A stretch of 64,000 nucleotides of DNA from Pseudonocardia halophobica (lineage in GTDB: Bacteria; Actinomycetota; Actinomycetes; Mycobacteriales; Pseudonocardiaceae): positions 1 to 64,000 of the forward strand of contig NZ_BSFQ01000018.1 of assembly GCF_027922425.1 (NCBI RefSeq). The letters are read 5' to 3'. The first letter of the stretch is position 1. Each line of letters begins with the position of its first letter. The position numbers were made by a program, and so were the translations under genes. Below, in pieces: positions 7,948 through 16,720 of the stretch. The notes below the pieces were generated by a model that saw only the letters and a list, made by a program, of their open reading frames with translations, was not told where the DNA came from and did not search any database.

Positions 7948-9615
7948 TCAGGCGGTGTCGCGGGCGGCCGACCGGCCCGCCCCGCGCCCGCTGAACAGGC
8001 AGCCGCCGAGGAAGGTGCCCTCGAGGGAGCGGTAGCCGTGCACGCCGCCGCCCCCGAAGCCGGCCACCTCGCCGGCCGCGAACAGTCCGGGGACCGGCGT
8101 GCCCGCGGTGTCGAGCACCCGGCCGGACAGGTCGGTCTGCAGCCCGCCGAGGGTCTTGCGCGTCAGCACGTGGAGCTTGACGCCGATCAGCGGGCCCGCC
8201 TTCGGGTCCAGGATCCGGTGCGGGGACGCCGTCCGTCCCAGCCGGTCGCCGCGGTAGCGCCGGGCGTTGTGGATGGCGCTGACCTGCAGGTCCTTGGTGA
8301 ACGGGTTGGTCATCTCGCGGTCCCGGGCCACGATCTGCCGCTCGATCTCGGCCGCGTCCAGCAGCGGCTCGGCGGTCAGCTTGTTCATCCCGTCGACCAG
8401 CTCGGCGAGTGTCGTGGCGACCACGAAGTCCTCGCCGCGCTCCTTGAACGCCTCGACGGGCGCGGGGGCGCCGGGCCGGATCCGGCCGAGCGTCGCCCGG
8501 ACGTCCTTCTCGGTGAGGTCCGGGTTCTGCTCCGAGCCCGAGAGCGCGAACTCCTTCTCGATGATCTTCTGCGTCAGCACGAACCAGGAGTGGTCGTGAC
8601 CGGTGGCGCGCAGCGCCTGCAGCGTGCCGAGGGTGTCGAAGCCGGGGAAGTACGGCGCCGGCAGCCGGCGGCCGGTGGCGTCGAGCCAGATCGACGACGG
8701 CCCCGGCAGGATCCGGATCCCGTGCCCGGCCCAGACGGGGGCGTGGTTGCGGACGCCCTCGGTGTAGTGCCACATCCGGTCGCGGTTGACGATCCGCCCG
8801 CCCGCTGCCTCGGTGATGCCGAGCATCCGGCCGTCGACGTGCGCGGGGACGCCGGTGACCATGTGCTCCGGCGGCATGCCGAGCCGCGCCGGCCAGTTCG
8901 CGCGGACGAGGTCGTGGTTCGCGCCGATCCCGCCCGAGGTCACGATCACCGCCTGGGCCCTCAGCTCGAAGGTCCCGGTCTCGACGCGTGAGCTGGCCGC
9001 CCCGCGTGCGGCCGGGCTCGGCTCGAGCACGGCGCCGGACACGCCGTCGACCACCCCTCCGGTGCTGGTCAGGGCGTCGACCCGGTGCCGGAACCGCAGC
9101 TCGACCAGGCCGGCGCGCTCGGCGTCGCGCACCGCGGTCGCGAACGGCTCGACCAGACCCGGCCCGGTGCCCCAGGTGACGTGGAAACGCGGGACGGAGT
9201 TGCCGTGCCCGTCGGCGAGGTAGCCGCCGCGCTCGGCCCAGCCGACCAGCGGGAACCAGCGCACGCCGAGGCCGTGCAGCCAGGCGCGCTTCTCGCCGGA
9301 GGCGAAGTCGACGTAGGCGGTGGCCCACTGCCGGGCCCAGAAGTCCTCGCCGGCCGGGTCGTCGACCTCCCGGTCGAAGCCCGCGCTGCCCAGCCAGTCC
9401 TGCAGGGCCAGCTCGGCCGAGTCCCTGATCCCCATCCGGCGCTGCTCGGAGGAGTCGACGAGGAACAGCCCGCCGAACGACCAGAACGCCTGGCCGCCCA
9501 GGTTCGTCTCCGGCTCCTGATCGACCAGCACGACCTTGCGGCCCGCGGCGGCGAGCTCGGCGGTCGCGACGAGACCGGCCAGCCCGGCCCCCACGACGAT
9601 CACGTCGGCGTTCAC
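7948..9615 (-). CDS. FAD-binding dehydrogenase (KstD/fumarate-reductase flavoprotein-like)
   Basis: A 555-residue flavoprotein. Residues 4-15 hold the FAD Rossmann motif (DVIVVGAGLAGL) and AAGEVAGFGGGGVHGYRSLE near the C-terminus is the second FAD-binding segment. Length and pattern fit the group of KstD-like FAD-binding dehydrogenases that often carry no assigned substrate; QAFWSFGGLFLVDSSEQRRM near residue 50 is typical of that group. The GTG at 9615 is chosen because it lies immediately before the Rossmann fold; a longer in-frame N-terminus is low-complexity. Divergent from the DUF899 gene. Confidence 0.88.
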   Translation of the reverse strand: MNADVIVVGAGLAGLVATAELAAAGRKVVLVDQEPETNLGGQAFWSFGGLFLVDSSEQRRMGIRDSAELALQDWLGSAGFDREVDDPAGEDFWARQWATAYVDFASGEKRAWLHGLGVRWFPLVGWAERGGYLADGHGNSVPRFHVTWGTGPGLVEPFATAVRDAERAGLVELRFRHRVDALTSTGGVVDGVSGAVLEPSPAARGAASSRVETGTFELRAQAVIVTSGGIGANHDLVRANWPARLGMPPEHMVTGVPAHVDGRMLGITEAAGGRIVNRDRMWHYTEGVRNHAPVWAGHGIRILPGPSSIWLDATGRRLPAPYFPGFDTLGTLQALRATGHDHSWFVLTQKIIEKEFALSGSEQNPDLTEKDVRATLGRIRPGAPAPVEAFKERGEDFVVATTLAELVDGMNKLTAEPLLDAAEIERQIVARDREMTNPFTKDLQVSAIHNARRYRGDRLGRTASPHRILDPKAGPLIGVKLHVLTRKTLGGLQTDLSGRVLDTAGTPVPGLFAAGEVAGFGGGGVHGYRSLEGTFLGGCLFSGRGAGRSAARDTA

Positions 9616-9730
9616 GGTCCCACCCTGGCCTCCCGCGGCCCCGGCGGCAATCCCGACAAATCGGCGTGACCGATGACTTCCGGGGACGCGCGGGGTCGGC
9701 CCTCGTGACACCGATCCGAGGAGGAGACCC

Positions 9731-10477
9731 ATGACCCTGCCGGAGATCGTGACCCGGGAGGAGTGGCGGGCGGCCCGCCTGGCGCTGCTGGAGCGCGAGA
9801 AGGAGCTGACCCGGGCGCGCGACGCGCTGAGCGCCGACCGCAGGCGGCTGCCGATGGTCGAGATCGAGAAGGACTACGTGTTCACCGGCCCGGACGGCCG
9901 GGTCGGCCTGCTCGACCTGTTCGAGGGCCGGCTACAGCTGCTCGTCGGGCACTTCATGTTCAAGCCGGAGTGGGAGGACGGCTGCCCGAGCTGCTCCGCG
10001 GGCGCCGACGAGGTCAACGAGGGGCTGCGGGAGCACCTCGCGGTCCGGGACACCACGCTGGCCTACGTCTCGCGCGCGCCCCTCGGGAAGATCGAGCGGT
10101 ACAAGGCGAAGAAGGGGTGGACCTTCCCCTGGTACTCGTCGTACGGCAGCGACTTCAACTACGACTTCCACGTGACGCTCGACCCCGCCGTCGCACCGGT
10201 CGAGTACAACTTCCGCACCGCGGAGGAGCACGCCGCGGCCGGCACGGGCTACTACGTGGAGGGCGACTTCCCGATCGAGGGGCCCGGCCTGTCCTGCTTC
10301 CTGCGGGACGGCGAGCGCGTCTTCCACACCTACTCGCAGTACGCCCGCGGCGCCGAGTGGATCGGCGGCTCCTACGCCTTCCTGGACCTCACGGCCCTCG
10401 GGCGACAGGAGGAGTGGGAGGAGCCGAAGGGGCGGTCCGCGGCCGCGCGGCGCACCGGCCCGAGCTTCGCGGGCTGA
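9731..10477 (+). CDS. DUF899 thioredoxin-like family protein
   Basis: A 248-residue protein of the DUF899 family, which has a thioredoxin-like fold. Diagnostic segments are WRAARLALLEREKELTRARD at the start, CPSC at 85-88, and GWTFPWYSSYGSDFNYDF. The CPSC pair suggests redox activity, though the family function is not established. GAGGAGACC precedes the ATG by a few bases. Monocistronic, divergent from the flavin dehydrogenase gene. Confidence 0.93.
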   Translation: MTLPEIVTREEWRAARLALLEREKELTRARDALSADRRRLPMVEIEKDYVFTGPDGRVGLLDLFEGRLQLLVGHFMFKPEWEDGCPSCSAGADEVNEGLREHLAVRDTTLAYVSRAPLGKIERYKAKKGWTFPWYSSYGSDFNYDFHVTLDPAVAPVEYNFRTAEEHAAAGTGYYVEGDFPIEGPGLSCFLRDGERVFHTYSQYARGAEWIGGSYAFLDLTALGRQEEWEEPKGRSAAARRTGPSFAG

Positions 10478-10657
10478 GCGGTTCTCCTCACGTCGACGTC
10501 ATCATCTCGACGTACGTCCGTCCATCCGCGTAACGCCGGTCCCTCACCGCGCGAGGTATGGGCACACCGCGTGTTGCTGGGGAGCGAGCAGGCGCTGCCG
10601 GGCGCCGCGATCCGGACCCTCGGGAGGATCGCGGCGCCCCTTCTCCGTGCCGGTCCG

Positions 10658-10879
10658 TTACCGCGCAGGGCGGTCCTTCGCCGTGGTCCGCGCGGCGAGC
10701 GGGCCCTTCGAGCGGCGCTGCAACCAGCCGCGGGCCTGGTTCAGCGTGCGGCTCACCGTGTTGGGCCCGCGGCGCTTCTCGATCAGGTCCGCGACTTTGC
10801 CCGACAGCCAGCCGCCGACCGGGACGGCGATCGCGAGGATCAGCCACATCCGCAGGCGGCGGGAGAAGAAGGCCCACAT
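10658..10879 (-). CDS. Small conserved membrane protein
   Basis: A 73-residue protein: a basic start (MWAFFSRRLRM), one hydrophobic segment (WLILAIAVPVGGWLSGKVAD, residues 12-31), then a basic tail (LIEKRRGPNTVSRTLNQARG and on). Similar short one-helix proteins with a basic tail occur in many actinobacteria; the function is unknown. AGGAGC lies about 10 nt before the ATG. It is divergent from the orphan tatA, with 243 bp between. The 180 bp after the DUF899 gene hold only a weak ACGTCGA/TCGACGT inverted repeat at 10490-10513. Confidence 0.75.
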   Translation of the reverse strand: MWAFFSRRLRMWLILAIAVPVGGWLSGKVADLIEKRRGPNTVSRTLNQARGWLQRRSKGPLAARTTAKDRPAR

Positions 10880-11122
10880 CGGTCCGGTGCTCCTGGGGGT
10901 CGTGCCCGGGACGTTCCCGGGCGGGACCGTGAGGTTAGGCCGCGCGCCGACGGGCCGCACCGCGGAGATCCGAACGCGGGCGTCACGGGGGTGACCCCCG
11001 CGCGTCCGGGTCGTTGCACGGGGAAGAAGGGCGGCCCGCGACGGCCGCGGTCGACGGCGACCGCGGCCGGGCCGCCGGACCGCGCGGGTCGGCCGGCCCG
11101 CGCGACACGGAAGGACCACGTC

Positions 11123-11398
11123 GTGCCGAACCTCGGTGGCTGGGAGATCGTCATCCTCGTCGGTGTGCTGCTGCTCCTCTTCGGGGCGAAGCGGCTGCCG
11201 ACCATGGCCCGCTCGGTCGGGCAGAGCGCCCGGATCTTCAAGGGGGAGATGCGCGGGCTGCGCGCCGACGCCCCCGAACCCACGGTGAACGCCCAGCCGC
11301 CGGCCCCGACGGCCGCGCTGCCCGTCGTCGCCGCGGAGGCGGCCGCCGACAAGGCCGCCGCCAAGGCCGCCGACAAGGCCGAGGACCGGGTCGCGTAG
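11123..11398 (+). CDS. tatA: Sec-independent translocase subunit TatA/E-like
   Basis: A 91-residue TatA-type protein: one N-terminal membrane helix (EIVILVGVLLLLFGAKRLP, residues 8-26) ending in the family FGxKRLP hinge, an amphipathic helix (SVGQSARIFKGEMRGLRAD), then an Ala/Lys/Asp-rich soluble tail. TatA forms the protein-conducting part of the twin-arginine pathway in the cytoplasmic membrane. No tatB or tatC is nearby, so it is probably an accessory copy. GTG start with GGAAGGA upstream. It ends 4 bp from the convergent Nudix gene. Confidence 0.88.
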   Translation: MPNLGGWEIVILVGVLLLLFGAKRLPTMARSVGQSARIFKGEMRGLRADAPEPTVNAQPPAPTAALPVVAAEAAADKAAAKAADKAEDRVA

Positions 11399-11402
11399 CG
11401 GC

Positions 11403-11879
11403 TCAGGAACCGAGCACGGCGCTGCGCGCCGGGTCCTCCGAGCCCCAGGCCGCCAGCCCGGTCTCGACGAGGGGGACCCGGACCAGCCCCGCCACCTCGT
11501 CGAGCGGGACCCAGGCCGCCCTGTCGGTGGTGCCGCCGACCTCGTGACGCAGTTCACCGCCAACGACGTGCGCGGCGTAGACGATCCGGATGCCGAACAT
11601 GTCCAGCGGCTCGCCCGCGTGGCTCACCGCGTCCGGGAAGTGCACCGAGTCGACGGTCAGCAGCCGGTCGAGCGCGACCGTGAAGCCGGTCTCCTCCTCG
11701 ACCTCCCGCACCGCGCCGGCGCGCGGGTCCTCGCCGTGGTGCAGCCCGCCGCCGGGCAGCGTCCACTCGGGCCCGCGGGGCCCGGTCCAGCGGGCGAGCA
11801 GGACCTGTCCGTCCTCGACGCAGACCGCGTAGGCGGCGGGCCGGACGAGCCGGCGGGGCGCGGGTTCGGGGTGCGGCAC
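11403..11879 (-). CDS. Nudix hydrolase
   Basis: A 158-residue protein with a complete Nudix box at residues 44-66 (G44-x5-E50-x7-REVEEETGF), matching GX5EX7REUXEEXGU. Upstream, QVLLARWTGPRGPEWTLPGG is typical of the MutT-like subgroup. It hydrolyses a nucleoside-diphosphate-linked substrate; which one cannot be told. GTG start at 11879. Divergent from the membrane-protein gene at 11968. Confidence 0.92.
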   Translation of the reverse strand: MPHPEPAPRRLVRPAAYAVCVEDGQVLLARWTGPRGPEWTLPGGGLHHGEDPRAGAVREVEEETGFTVALDRLLTVDSVHFPDAVSHAGEPLDMFGIRIVYAAHVVGGELRHEVGGTTDRAAWVPLDEVAGLVRVPLVETGLAAWGSEDPARSAVLGS

Positions 11880-11967
11880 CCGCCGAACCTAGCGCGCGGC
11901 CGACGGGTGACCCTCCCGACGCCTTCAAGATCCCTCTGACCTGCGAATCCTCGGTACCGTATCTCGG

Positions 11968-12405
11968 GTGTCGGCAGACCGCCCGCTCGTCCTCGGCGTG
12001 CTGGTGTACGTCGCGGTCGCCGCTGCGCCGACGCTCCTCATCTGGGGGGTGGCGCGGTTCTTCCCGGTGCTGCTCGGGCTGCCCGACCTGCTGCGCCGGC
12101 TGTGCCGCCGCGGGGGCCCGCCCCCGGTCACCGGGCAGTCCTTCGAGTCGCTGGTCGCCGACCTGCACCGGTTGCGCCGCGAGGTGCGGGGCCGGCAGCC
12201 CACCACTCACGTCCGCCGGGTCGCCCTGATGGCGGCCTACGACGACGTCCTCCACGATCTCTGCCGGGCCGTCGGCATCGCGCGCCCGCCGCTGTGCGAG
12301 GTCCCCGAACGCGAGCGGCCCTTCGCCCGGCTGCAGACCGAGGCGGCGATCGAGGAGGCCGGCGTGGTGCTGGACCCGCCCGATCGAGGCTCCGCGGCCG
12401 CATGA
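11968..12405 (+). CDS. Hypothetical membrane-anchored protein
   Basis: A 145-residue protein with one N-terminal hydrophobic helix (PLVLGVLVYVAVAAAPTLLI, residues 6-25) and a basic hinge (LLRRLCRRGG), then a soluble helical domain (SFESLVADLHRLRREVRGRQ onward). The pattern suggests a cytoplasmic domain tethered to the membrane. TACCGT at 11955-11960 lies 7 nt before the GTG start, so the transcript is probably leaderless. No family recognised. Confidence 0.75.
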   Translation: MSADRPLVLGVLVYVAVAAAPTLLIWGVARFFPVLLGLPDLLRRLCRRGGPPPVTGQSFESLVADLHRLRREVRGRQPTTHVRRVALMAAYDDVLHDLCRAVGIARPPLCEVPERERPFARLQTEAAIEEAGVVLDPPDRGSAAA

Positions 12406-12438
12406 CCGCCGCGTGACCGACGCCCGCCCGCGCGTCTG

Positions 12439-12456
12439 GGTAAAGTCGGCTTTACC
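12439..12456. promoter_or_regulatory. Palindrome upstream of the Bax-inhibitor-like gene
   Basis: A perfect 7-bp inverted repeat, GGTAAAG-TCGG-CTTTACC, AT-rich against its surroundings, lies 72 bp before the start codon. It has the size of an operator; the stem is too short for a good terminator of the gene before it. The binding protein is unknown. Confidence 0.45.
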
Positions 12457-12527
12457 GAGTGGGAACCGATCGGGTCCCGCCGGCGTTGACCACGTAGCGC
12501 GGCGAGACACGCGACGAGGAGGAACCG

Positions 12528-13346
12528 GTGCGCACCACCAGCAACCCGGCGTTCCGCAACCTGCCATCGGGGCAGGGCGGCTACGCCACCTTCGACCGCC
12601 AGGGCGGCGGCATGATGGGCGGCGGGGCCGCCTATGCCGACTCCCGGGCCTCGCGCGCCGAGTTCGGCCGGGCGGGCGCGAGCGAGCGGCCCCTGACCGT
12701 CGACGACGTGGTGATCAAGACCGCGATCACCGGCGGCGTGGCGCTGGTCGCAGGGATCCTGACGGCCTGGTCCGGCCTGTTCGGCCTGGCCCTCCCCGCG
12801 ATCATCGTCGGCTTCGTCGTGTCGCTGATCGTGATCTTCAAGCAGAGCACCAACCCGTTCCTGGTGCTGCTGTACTCGGCGTCGATGGGTGTCGCGCTCG
12901 GCGCGCTCACCGGGGCGCTCGAGTTCTCCGGCACGAACTTCCAGGGCATCGGCTTCCAGGCGATCGTCGGTACCGCCGGCGTGTTCGTCGGCATGCTGAT
13001 CGTCTACAAGACCGGCGCCGTCCGGGTCACGCCGCGGTTCACGAAGTGGCTGATCGGCGCGTCCATCGGCGTCGTGCTGCTGATGCTCGCGAACATGGTC
13101 ATGAGCTTCTTCACGATCGGCGGCCTCGGCCTGCGGGACGGGTCGCCGCTGGCCTACCTGTTCAGCATCGTCTGCATCGGCGTGGCCGCGTTCAGCCTGA
13201 TGCTGGACTTCGACATGGCCGACCGGGCCGTCAAGGAGGGCGCGCCGGCGAAGTTCGCCTGGTACATCGCCTTCGGCCTGATGACCACGCTGGTCTGGCT
13301 GTACATCGAGATCCTGCGGCTGCTGAGCTACCTCCGCCAGGAATAG
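12528..13346 (+). CDS. Bax inhibitor-1/YccA family membrane protein
   Basis: A 272-residue membrane protein. A Gly/Arg-rich soluble N-terminus of about 60 residues (NLPSGQGGYATFDRQGGGMM) precedes about seven membrane segments, starting at DVVIKTAITGGVALVAGILT. SASMGVALGALTGALEF and VGTAGVFVGMLIVYKTGAVR are family-typical. BI-1-type proteins are thought to be ion or Ca2+ channels; the bacterial role is unclear. GTG start with GAGGAGGA 5 nt upstream, and a palindrome in the promoter region. Confidence 0.92.
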   Translation: MRTTSNPAFRNLPSGQGGYATFDRQGGGMMGGGAAYADSRASRAEFGRAGASERPLTVDDVVIKTAITGGVALVAGILTAWSGLFGLALPAIIVGFVVSLIVIFKQSTNPFLVLLYSASMGVALGALTGALEFSGTNFQGIGFQAIVGTAGVFVGMLIVYKTGAVRVTPRFTKWLIGASIGVVLLMLANMVMSFFTIGGLGLRDGSPLAYLFSIVCIGVAAFSLMLDFDMADRAVKEGAPAKFAWYIAFGLMTTLVWLYIEILRLLSYLRQE

Positions 13347-13405
13347 GGGTCGGCTCCCGGGGAAACCGGGACCCGGCCGGGTTCCCCCTCCACCCGGCCG
13401 GAGGG

Positions 13406-13437
13406 CGCCGCGGAGGGCCTTCGGGCCGTCCGCGGCG
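13406..13437 (+). terminator. Terminator after the Bax-inhibitor-like gene
   Basis: A 14-bp stem (one mismatch) closed by a TTCG tetraloop at 13420-13423, starting 60 bp after the stop codon. The UUCG loop makes it unusually stable. Only a short T-containing run follows. Confidence 0.7.
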
Positions 13438-13498
13438 TTCCTGTGTGTCCGCGGCTCCCTGACGACGGTTGTCAGGGATCCGCGGGACGCTCACTCCC

Positions 13499-13954
13499 AT
13501 GGCCTCCTGGAAGGACGTCGAGGAGCAGGCTCCGGAGCTGGCGGCGCGCGCCCGCCGGCTCTTCGACGCGCACACGCACAAGACCATCGCCACGCTGCGG
13601 GCGGACGGCGCGCCGCGCATCTCGGGCATCGAGGCGCAGTTCGACGCGGGCGAGCTGACCTTCGGGTCGATGCCGGACTCGCGCAAGGGCGCGGACCTGC
13701 GCCGCGATCCGCGGTTCGCGCTGCACAGCACGTCCGTGGACCCGCCGGAGGGCGCCCCGGCGGAGTGGGCGGGCGACGCCAAGATCGCCGGCCGGGCGGT
13801 GGCGACCGGGCCGCTGGACGGGGAGGTCTCCGGCGACGCGTTCCGCGCCGACGTCACCGAGGTCGTGGTGACGTGCCTGAACGAAGCGGCGGACCGGCTC
13901 GTCGTCGAGTTCTGGCGCGAGGGCTCCGGGGTCCGGCGCGTCGAGCGCGAGTGA
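13499..13954 (+). CDS. Pyridoxamine 5'-phosphate oxidase-like flavin/F420-binding protein
   Basis: A 151-residue split-barrel protein. HKTIATLRADGAPRISGIE is the standard first strand pair of the PNPOx-like family, and GSMPDSRKGADLRRDPRFAL is the typical cofactor-phosphate-binding loop. In actinobacteria this family includes F420-dependent reductases and heme-degrading proteins; the exact cofactor and substrate are unknown. ATG at 13499 is chosen from the family's usual length; the ribosome binding site is weak. It converges on the sigma-factor gene. Confidence 0.85.
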   Translation: MASWKDVEEQAPELAARARRLFDAHTHKTIATLRADGAPRISGIEAQFDAGELTFGSMPDSRKGADLRRDPRFALHSTSVDPPEGAPAEWAGDAKIAGRAVATGPLDGEVSGDAFRADVTEVVVTCLNEAADRLVVEFWREGSGVRRVERE

Positions 13955-13972
13955 GGCTCCCCTGACGTTTCC

Positions 13973-14015
13973 GAGCGCGGTGCCGTGCGACGGGCTGCCG
14001 CACGGCACCGCGCTC
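13973..14015. terminator. 17-bp-arm bidirectional terminator overlapping the sigma-factor stop codon
   Basis: Arms 13973-13989 (GAGCGCGGTGCCGTGCG) and 13999-14015 are perfectly complementary with a 9-nt loop. The right arm includes two bases of the sigma gene's stop codon. It serves both convergent genes. Confidence 0.75.
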
Positions 14016-14667
14016 ACCCCTCGTTCAGCCAGGTCCTGAGTTTGGCGAGCGCGCGGTGCTGCGCCACCCGCACCGCGCCGGGCGTCGAGCCGACGGCCGT
14101 GGCCGTCTCCTCCGCGGACAGCTCGCCGAGCACGCGGAGCACCACGATCTCCCGCTGCTGGGCGGGCAACCGGTCGATCAGCGCCATCAGCTCCGTCATC
14201 TGCGCCGCGCCGACCGCCGCGGCCTCGGGCCCGGCCCGCACGTCCGTGGCCTCCGGCAGGTCGTCGGACGGGTCGGAGCGGTCCCGGGCCGCCGAGCGGT
14301 ACGCGTCGGCGATCTTGTTGCGCGCGATCCCGTAGGCGAAGGCCATGAACGGCGTCTCCAGGTCCCGGTAGCGCGGCAGGGCCGTGCAGACCGCCATCAC
14401 CACCTCCTGGGCGACGTCCTCGGGGGTCGCGAGCCCCGGCGCCCGGTGCCCGAGCCGGCCCCGGCAGTAGCGGACCAGCAGGGGGTTCGCGGCGCGCAGC
14501 AGCGCGTCCAGCGCGCGCCGGTCGCCGTCGGCGGCGACCCGGGCGAGATCCGTGAGGCGGGCGTCGAGCTCGGCGGTGCGGTCGGGGATCCGACGGGCGG
14601 GGCGCCGGCCGGGGGCCCACGACCCCGTCCCGTCCTCCCCGCGGGACCCCTCCTCGCCCGCGTGCAC
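14014..14667 (-). CDS. ECF RNA polymerase sigma factor, SigD/ShbA-like
   Basis: A 217-residue ECF sigma factor. Region 2 is RYCRGRLGHRAPGLATPEDV followed by TALPRYRDLETPFMAFAYGI; region 4 is LPAQQREIVVLRVLGELSAE followed by TPGAVRVAQHRALAKL. These stretches match mycobacterial SigD and streptomycete ShbA, which drives the principal sigma gene in Streptomyces. The GTG at 14667 is chosen because GAGGAGG lies 10 nt upstream; the reading frame stays open further upstream but is low-complexity. No anti-sigma gene is adjacent; the divergent neighbour is an nSTAND1-type NTPase. The 14668-15046 gap holds both promoters and nothing else evident. Confidence 0.88.
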   Translation of the reverse strand: MHAGEEGSRGEDGTGSWAPGRRPARRIPDRTAELDARLTDLARVAADGDRRALDALLRAANPLLVRYCRGRLGHRAPGLATPEDVAQEVVMAVCTALPRYRDLETPFMAFAYGIARNKIADAYRSAARDRSDPSDDLPEATDVRAGPEAAAVGAAQMTELMALIDRLPAQQREIVVLRVLGELSAEETATAVGSTPGAVRVAQHRALAKLRTWLNEG

Positions 14668-15046
14668 CCGACGTCTGCCTCCTCGGTCCTCGCAGCGGGG
14701 CACGGGACGGGAACGGGGCCCGCGGCGCCCGGCGGTGGTGGGCGCCGCGGGTGCTCGAGACCGGGCCTGGCGACCCGGACGGGGAGCGCGGCGACGTGGG
14801 CGACGGCGGCGTGCCCCTCCGGCCGCCGCCCGCGTCGGAATCCCGGAATCTAGTCCGAACGGACGGCCGACGTGCTCCGGAGAGACGCCCGAACGGGGAC
14901 TCGTACAACTTCGTACAGCCGGTCCGGCCCCTGACGTCGCCATCCGGCACCGGTGCCGGACGACGCACGCGACCGCCGTGCCGCCCTATCCTGCCCCGGC
15001 ACCCGGGGACGGCCCCCGGGCGCGGGCGCCGAGGGGGAGCCGGGGT

Positions 15047-16699
15047 ATGCCGCCGCAGCCGTCCGGCGATCCGGACGCCGTCGCCGACCGGGCGGGGCTG
15101 GCCGAGCAGCTGGGCCGGATGAAGGACGCGACCGGGCTGAGCTTCCGCGCGCTCGCCAGGCGCACGCAGGAGTCCGGCGTGCCGCTGCTGCCGTTCACCA
15201 CCTTCCGGGACTACGTGCAGGGCCGGTCGCTGCCCTCGCCGGTCCGGCTCGACGCCCTCCTCACCGCGTTCGGCGTGGCCGCCGACGACCCCGTGCGCGA
15301 GCGGTGGCGGGCCGCGCTGCGGCGCGCGGCCGCGGCGCCGTCGAAGCCGCCGCCCGGACTGCGCCCGTATCCCGGCGCCGCGCCGGTTGCGGGGCCGTTG
15401 TTCGGGCGCAGTGCCCTGGTGGCCGAGGTCGTCGGGCGGGTCCGGGACGCGCGGGCCTCGGGCGGGGTCGTCGTGGTGACCGCGCCGTCCGGAGCGGGGA
15501 CGAGCTCGCTGCTGCGGGCCGGGGTCCGGCCGGCGCTCGGGGACGCCGTCGGGGCGGCCCCGGACGCCGATCTCGCGGCCCTGCTCGGTGAGGCACGGAC
15601 CGTGCTGGTCGACGACGTCCACCGCGCCGCGGAGGCCACGGCGCTGCGGGAGGTGCTCGGCGCGGTGCCGGCCGGGCGGGTCGTGCTGCTCGGGATCCGC
15701 GAGGACGCCCTGGCCGCGCTGGGCGAGCCCGGGCACGATCCGGTGCGCGTGCCCGGGATGTCCGCGGCGCAGCTGCACCAGGTCGTCACCGGACCCGCCC
15801 GTGCAGCCGGGTTCCCGGCCGCCGACGGGCTGGCCGAGCTCGCGCTGGGGGAGCTCGAGGTGCCGCCCGGAGCGCCGTCGTCGCCGCCGGGGGCGCTGCC
15901 GCTGCTGGCCCTGGCCCTCGCCGCCGCCTGGGAGCGGACCACCGCCGCCGGCGGGCCGGAGATCACGATCGCGCACCACCGCGAGGCGGGCGGCGTGCAC
16001 GGCGCGGTCGAGCGCACCGCCGAGGCGGCGTACGCGGCGCTCCCGCCGGAGCGGCAGGCGCTGGTCCGGCCCCTGCTGCTGCGGCTAGTCCGGGTGCCGG
16101 GGACGGCAGGCGTCGCCGACCCCGTGCGCCGGCGCATCCGCCGCTTCGGGCTCACCCACGGGCTCGCCGCCGGGGCGGCCGCCGAGACCGACGCGACCGT
16201 CGAGGCGCTGGTCGCCGCCCGGATCCTGGTCGCCGGCGAGGGCACGCTCGAGCTCGCGCACGACGTCGTGCTGCGGGCGTGGTCGCGGCTGGCCGACTGG
16301 GTGCGGGAGGACCGCGAGCGCCGGCCGGCGCGCGGGACCGTCACCGACGGAGCGCGGATCTGGCACGACAGCGGGCGGGACGAGGGCACGCTCCTCGGCG
16401 GTCGCGCACTGGCCGGGGCGTCGGCGTTCGCGGCGGCGGAGCCCGCCGAGCTCTACCCGCTCGAGCACGAGTTCCTCGCCGCGAGCCGGGAGCGCGAGGA
16501 GGCGGGCGGGCCGCGGCGGACCCGGCGGCTGCAGGTGGCCGTCGCGGTGCTCGCCGTGCTGCTGGTGGTCGCGATGGCGGCCACGGCCTACGCCCTCACC
16601 CGGCTCCCGGCCGACCGGAGCGGGCACGGCGGCACCCCGCCGGGTGACGCGGGCGTCGTGGTGGCTGCCGGTGCGGAACCGCGCGCTCCGTCGCCCTGA
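15047..16699 (+). CDS. HTH-nSTAND1 NTPase with degenerate P-loop and C-terminal membrane helix
   Basis: A 550-residue protein. Residues 15-75 form an XRE-like helix-turn-helix (LSFRALARRTQESGVPLLPF, then TTFRDYVQGRSLPSP). Residues 115-480 match the nSTAND1 NTPase core (PLFGRSALVAEVVGRVRDAR). The P-loop reads APSGAGTSSLLRAG: residue 152 is Thr where nSTAND1 proteins have the Walker A Lys. Walker B (VLVDDVH, 186-192) is kept. A membrane helix at about 495-517 is followed by a 33-residue tail; the WD40 repeats usual after this helix are absent. Start ATG with GAGGGGGAG about 7 nt upstream. Divergent from the SigD-like gene, which suggests but does not prove a regulatory link. Confidence 0.82.
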   Translation: MPPQPSGDPDAVADRAGLAEQLGRMKDATGLSFRALARRTQESGVPLLPFTTFRDYVQGRSLPSPVRLDALLTAFGVAADDPVRERWRAALRRAAAAPSKPPPGLRPYPGAAPVAGPLFGRSALVAEVVGRVRDARASGGVVVVTAPSGAGTSSLLRAGVRPALGDAVGAAPDADLAALLGEARTVLVDDVHRAAEATALREVLGAVPAGRVVLLGIREDALAALGEPGHDPVRVPGMSAAQLHQVVTGPARAAGFPAADGLAELALGELEVPPGAPSSPPGALPLLALALAAAWERTTAAGGPEITIAHHREAGGVHGAVERTAEAAYAALPPERQALVRPLLLRLVRVPGTAGVADPVRRRIRRFGLTHGLAAGAAAETDATVEALVAARILVAGEGTLELAHDVVLRAWSRLADWVREDRERRPARGTVTDGARIWHDSGRDEGTLLGGRALAGASAFAAAEPAELYPLEHEFLAASREREEAGGPRRTRRLQVAVAVLAVLLVVAMAATAYALTRLPADRSGHGGTPPGDAGVVVAAGAEPRAPSP

Positions 16700-16720
16700 G
16701 CCATCGGGCACGATGGCGGC

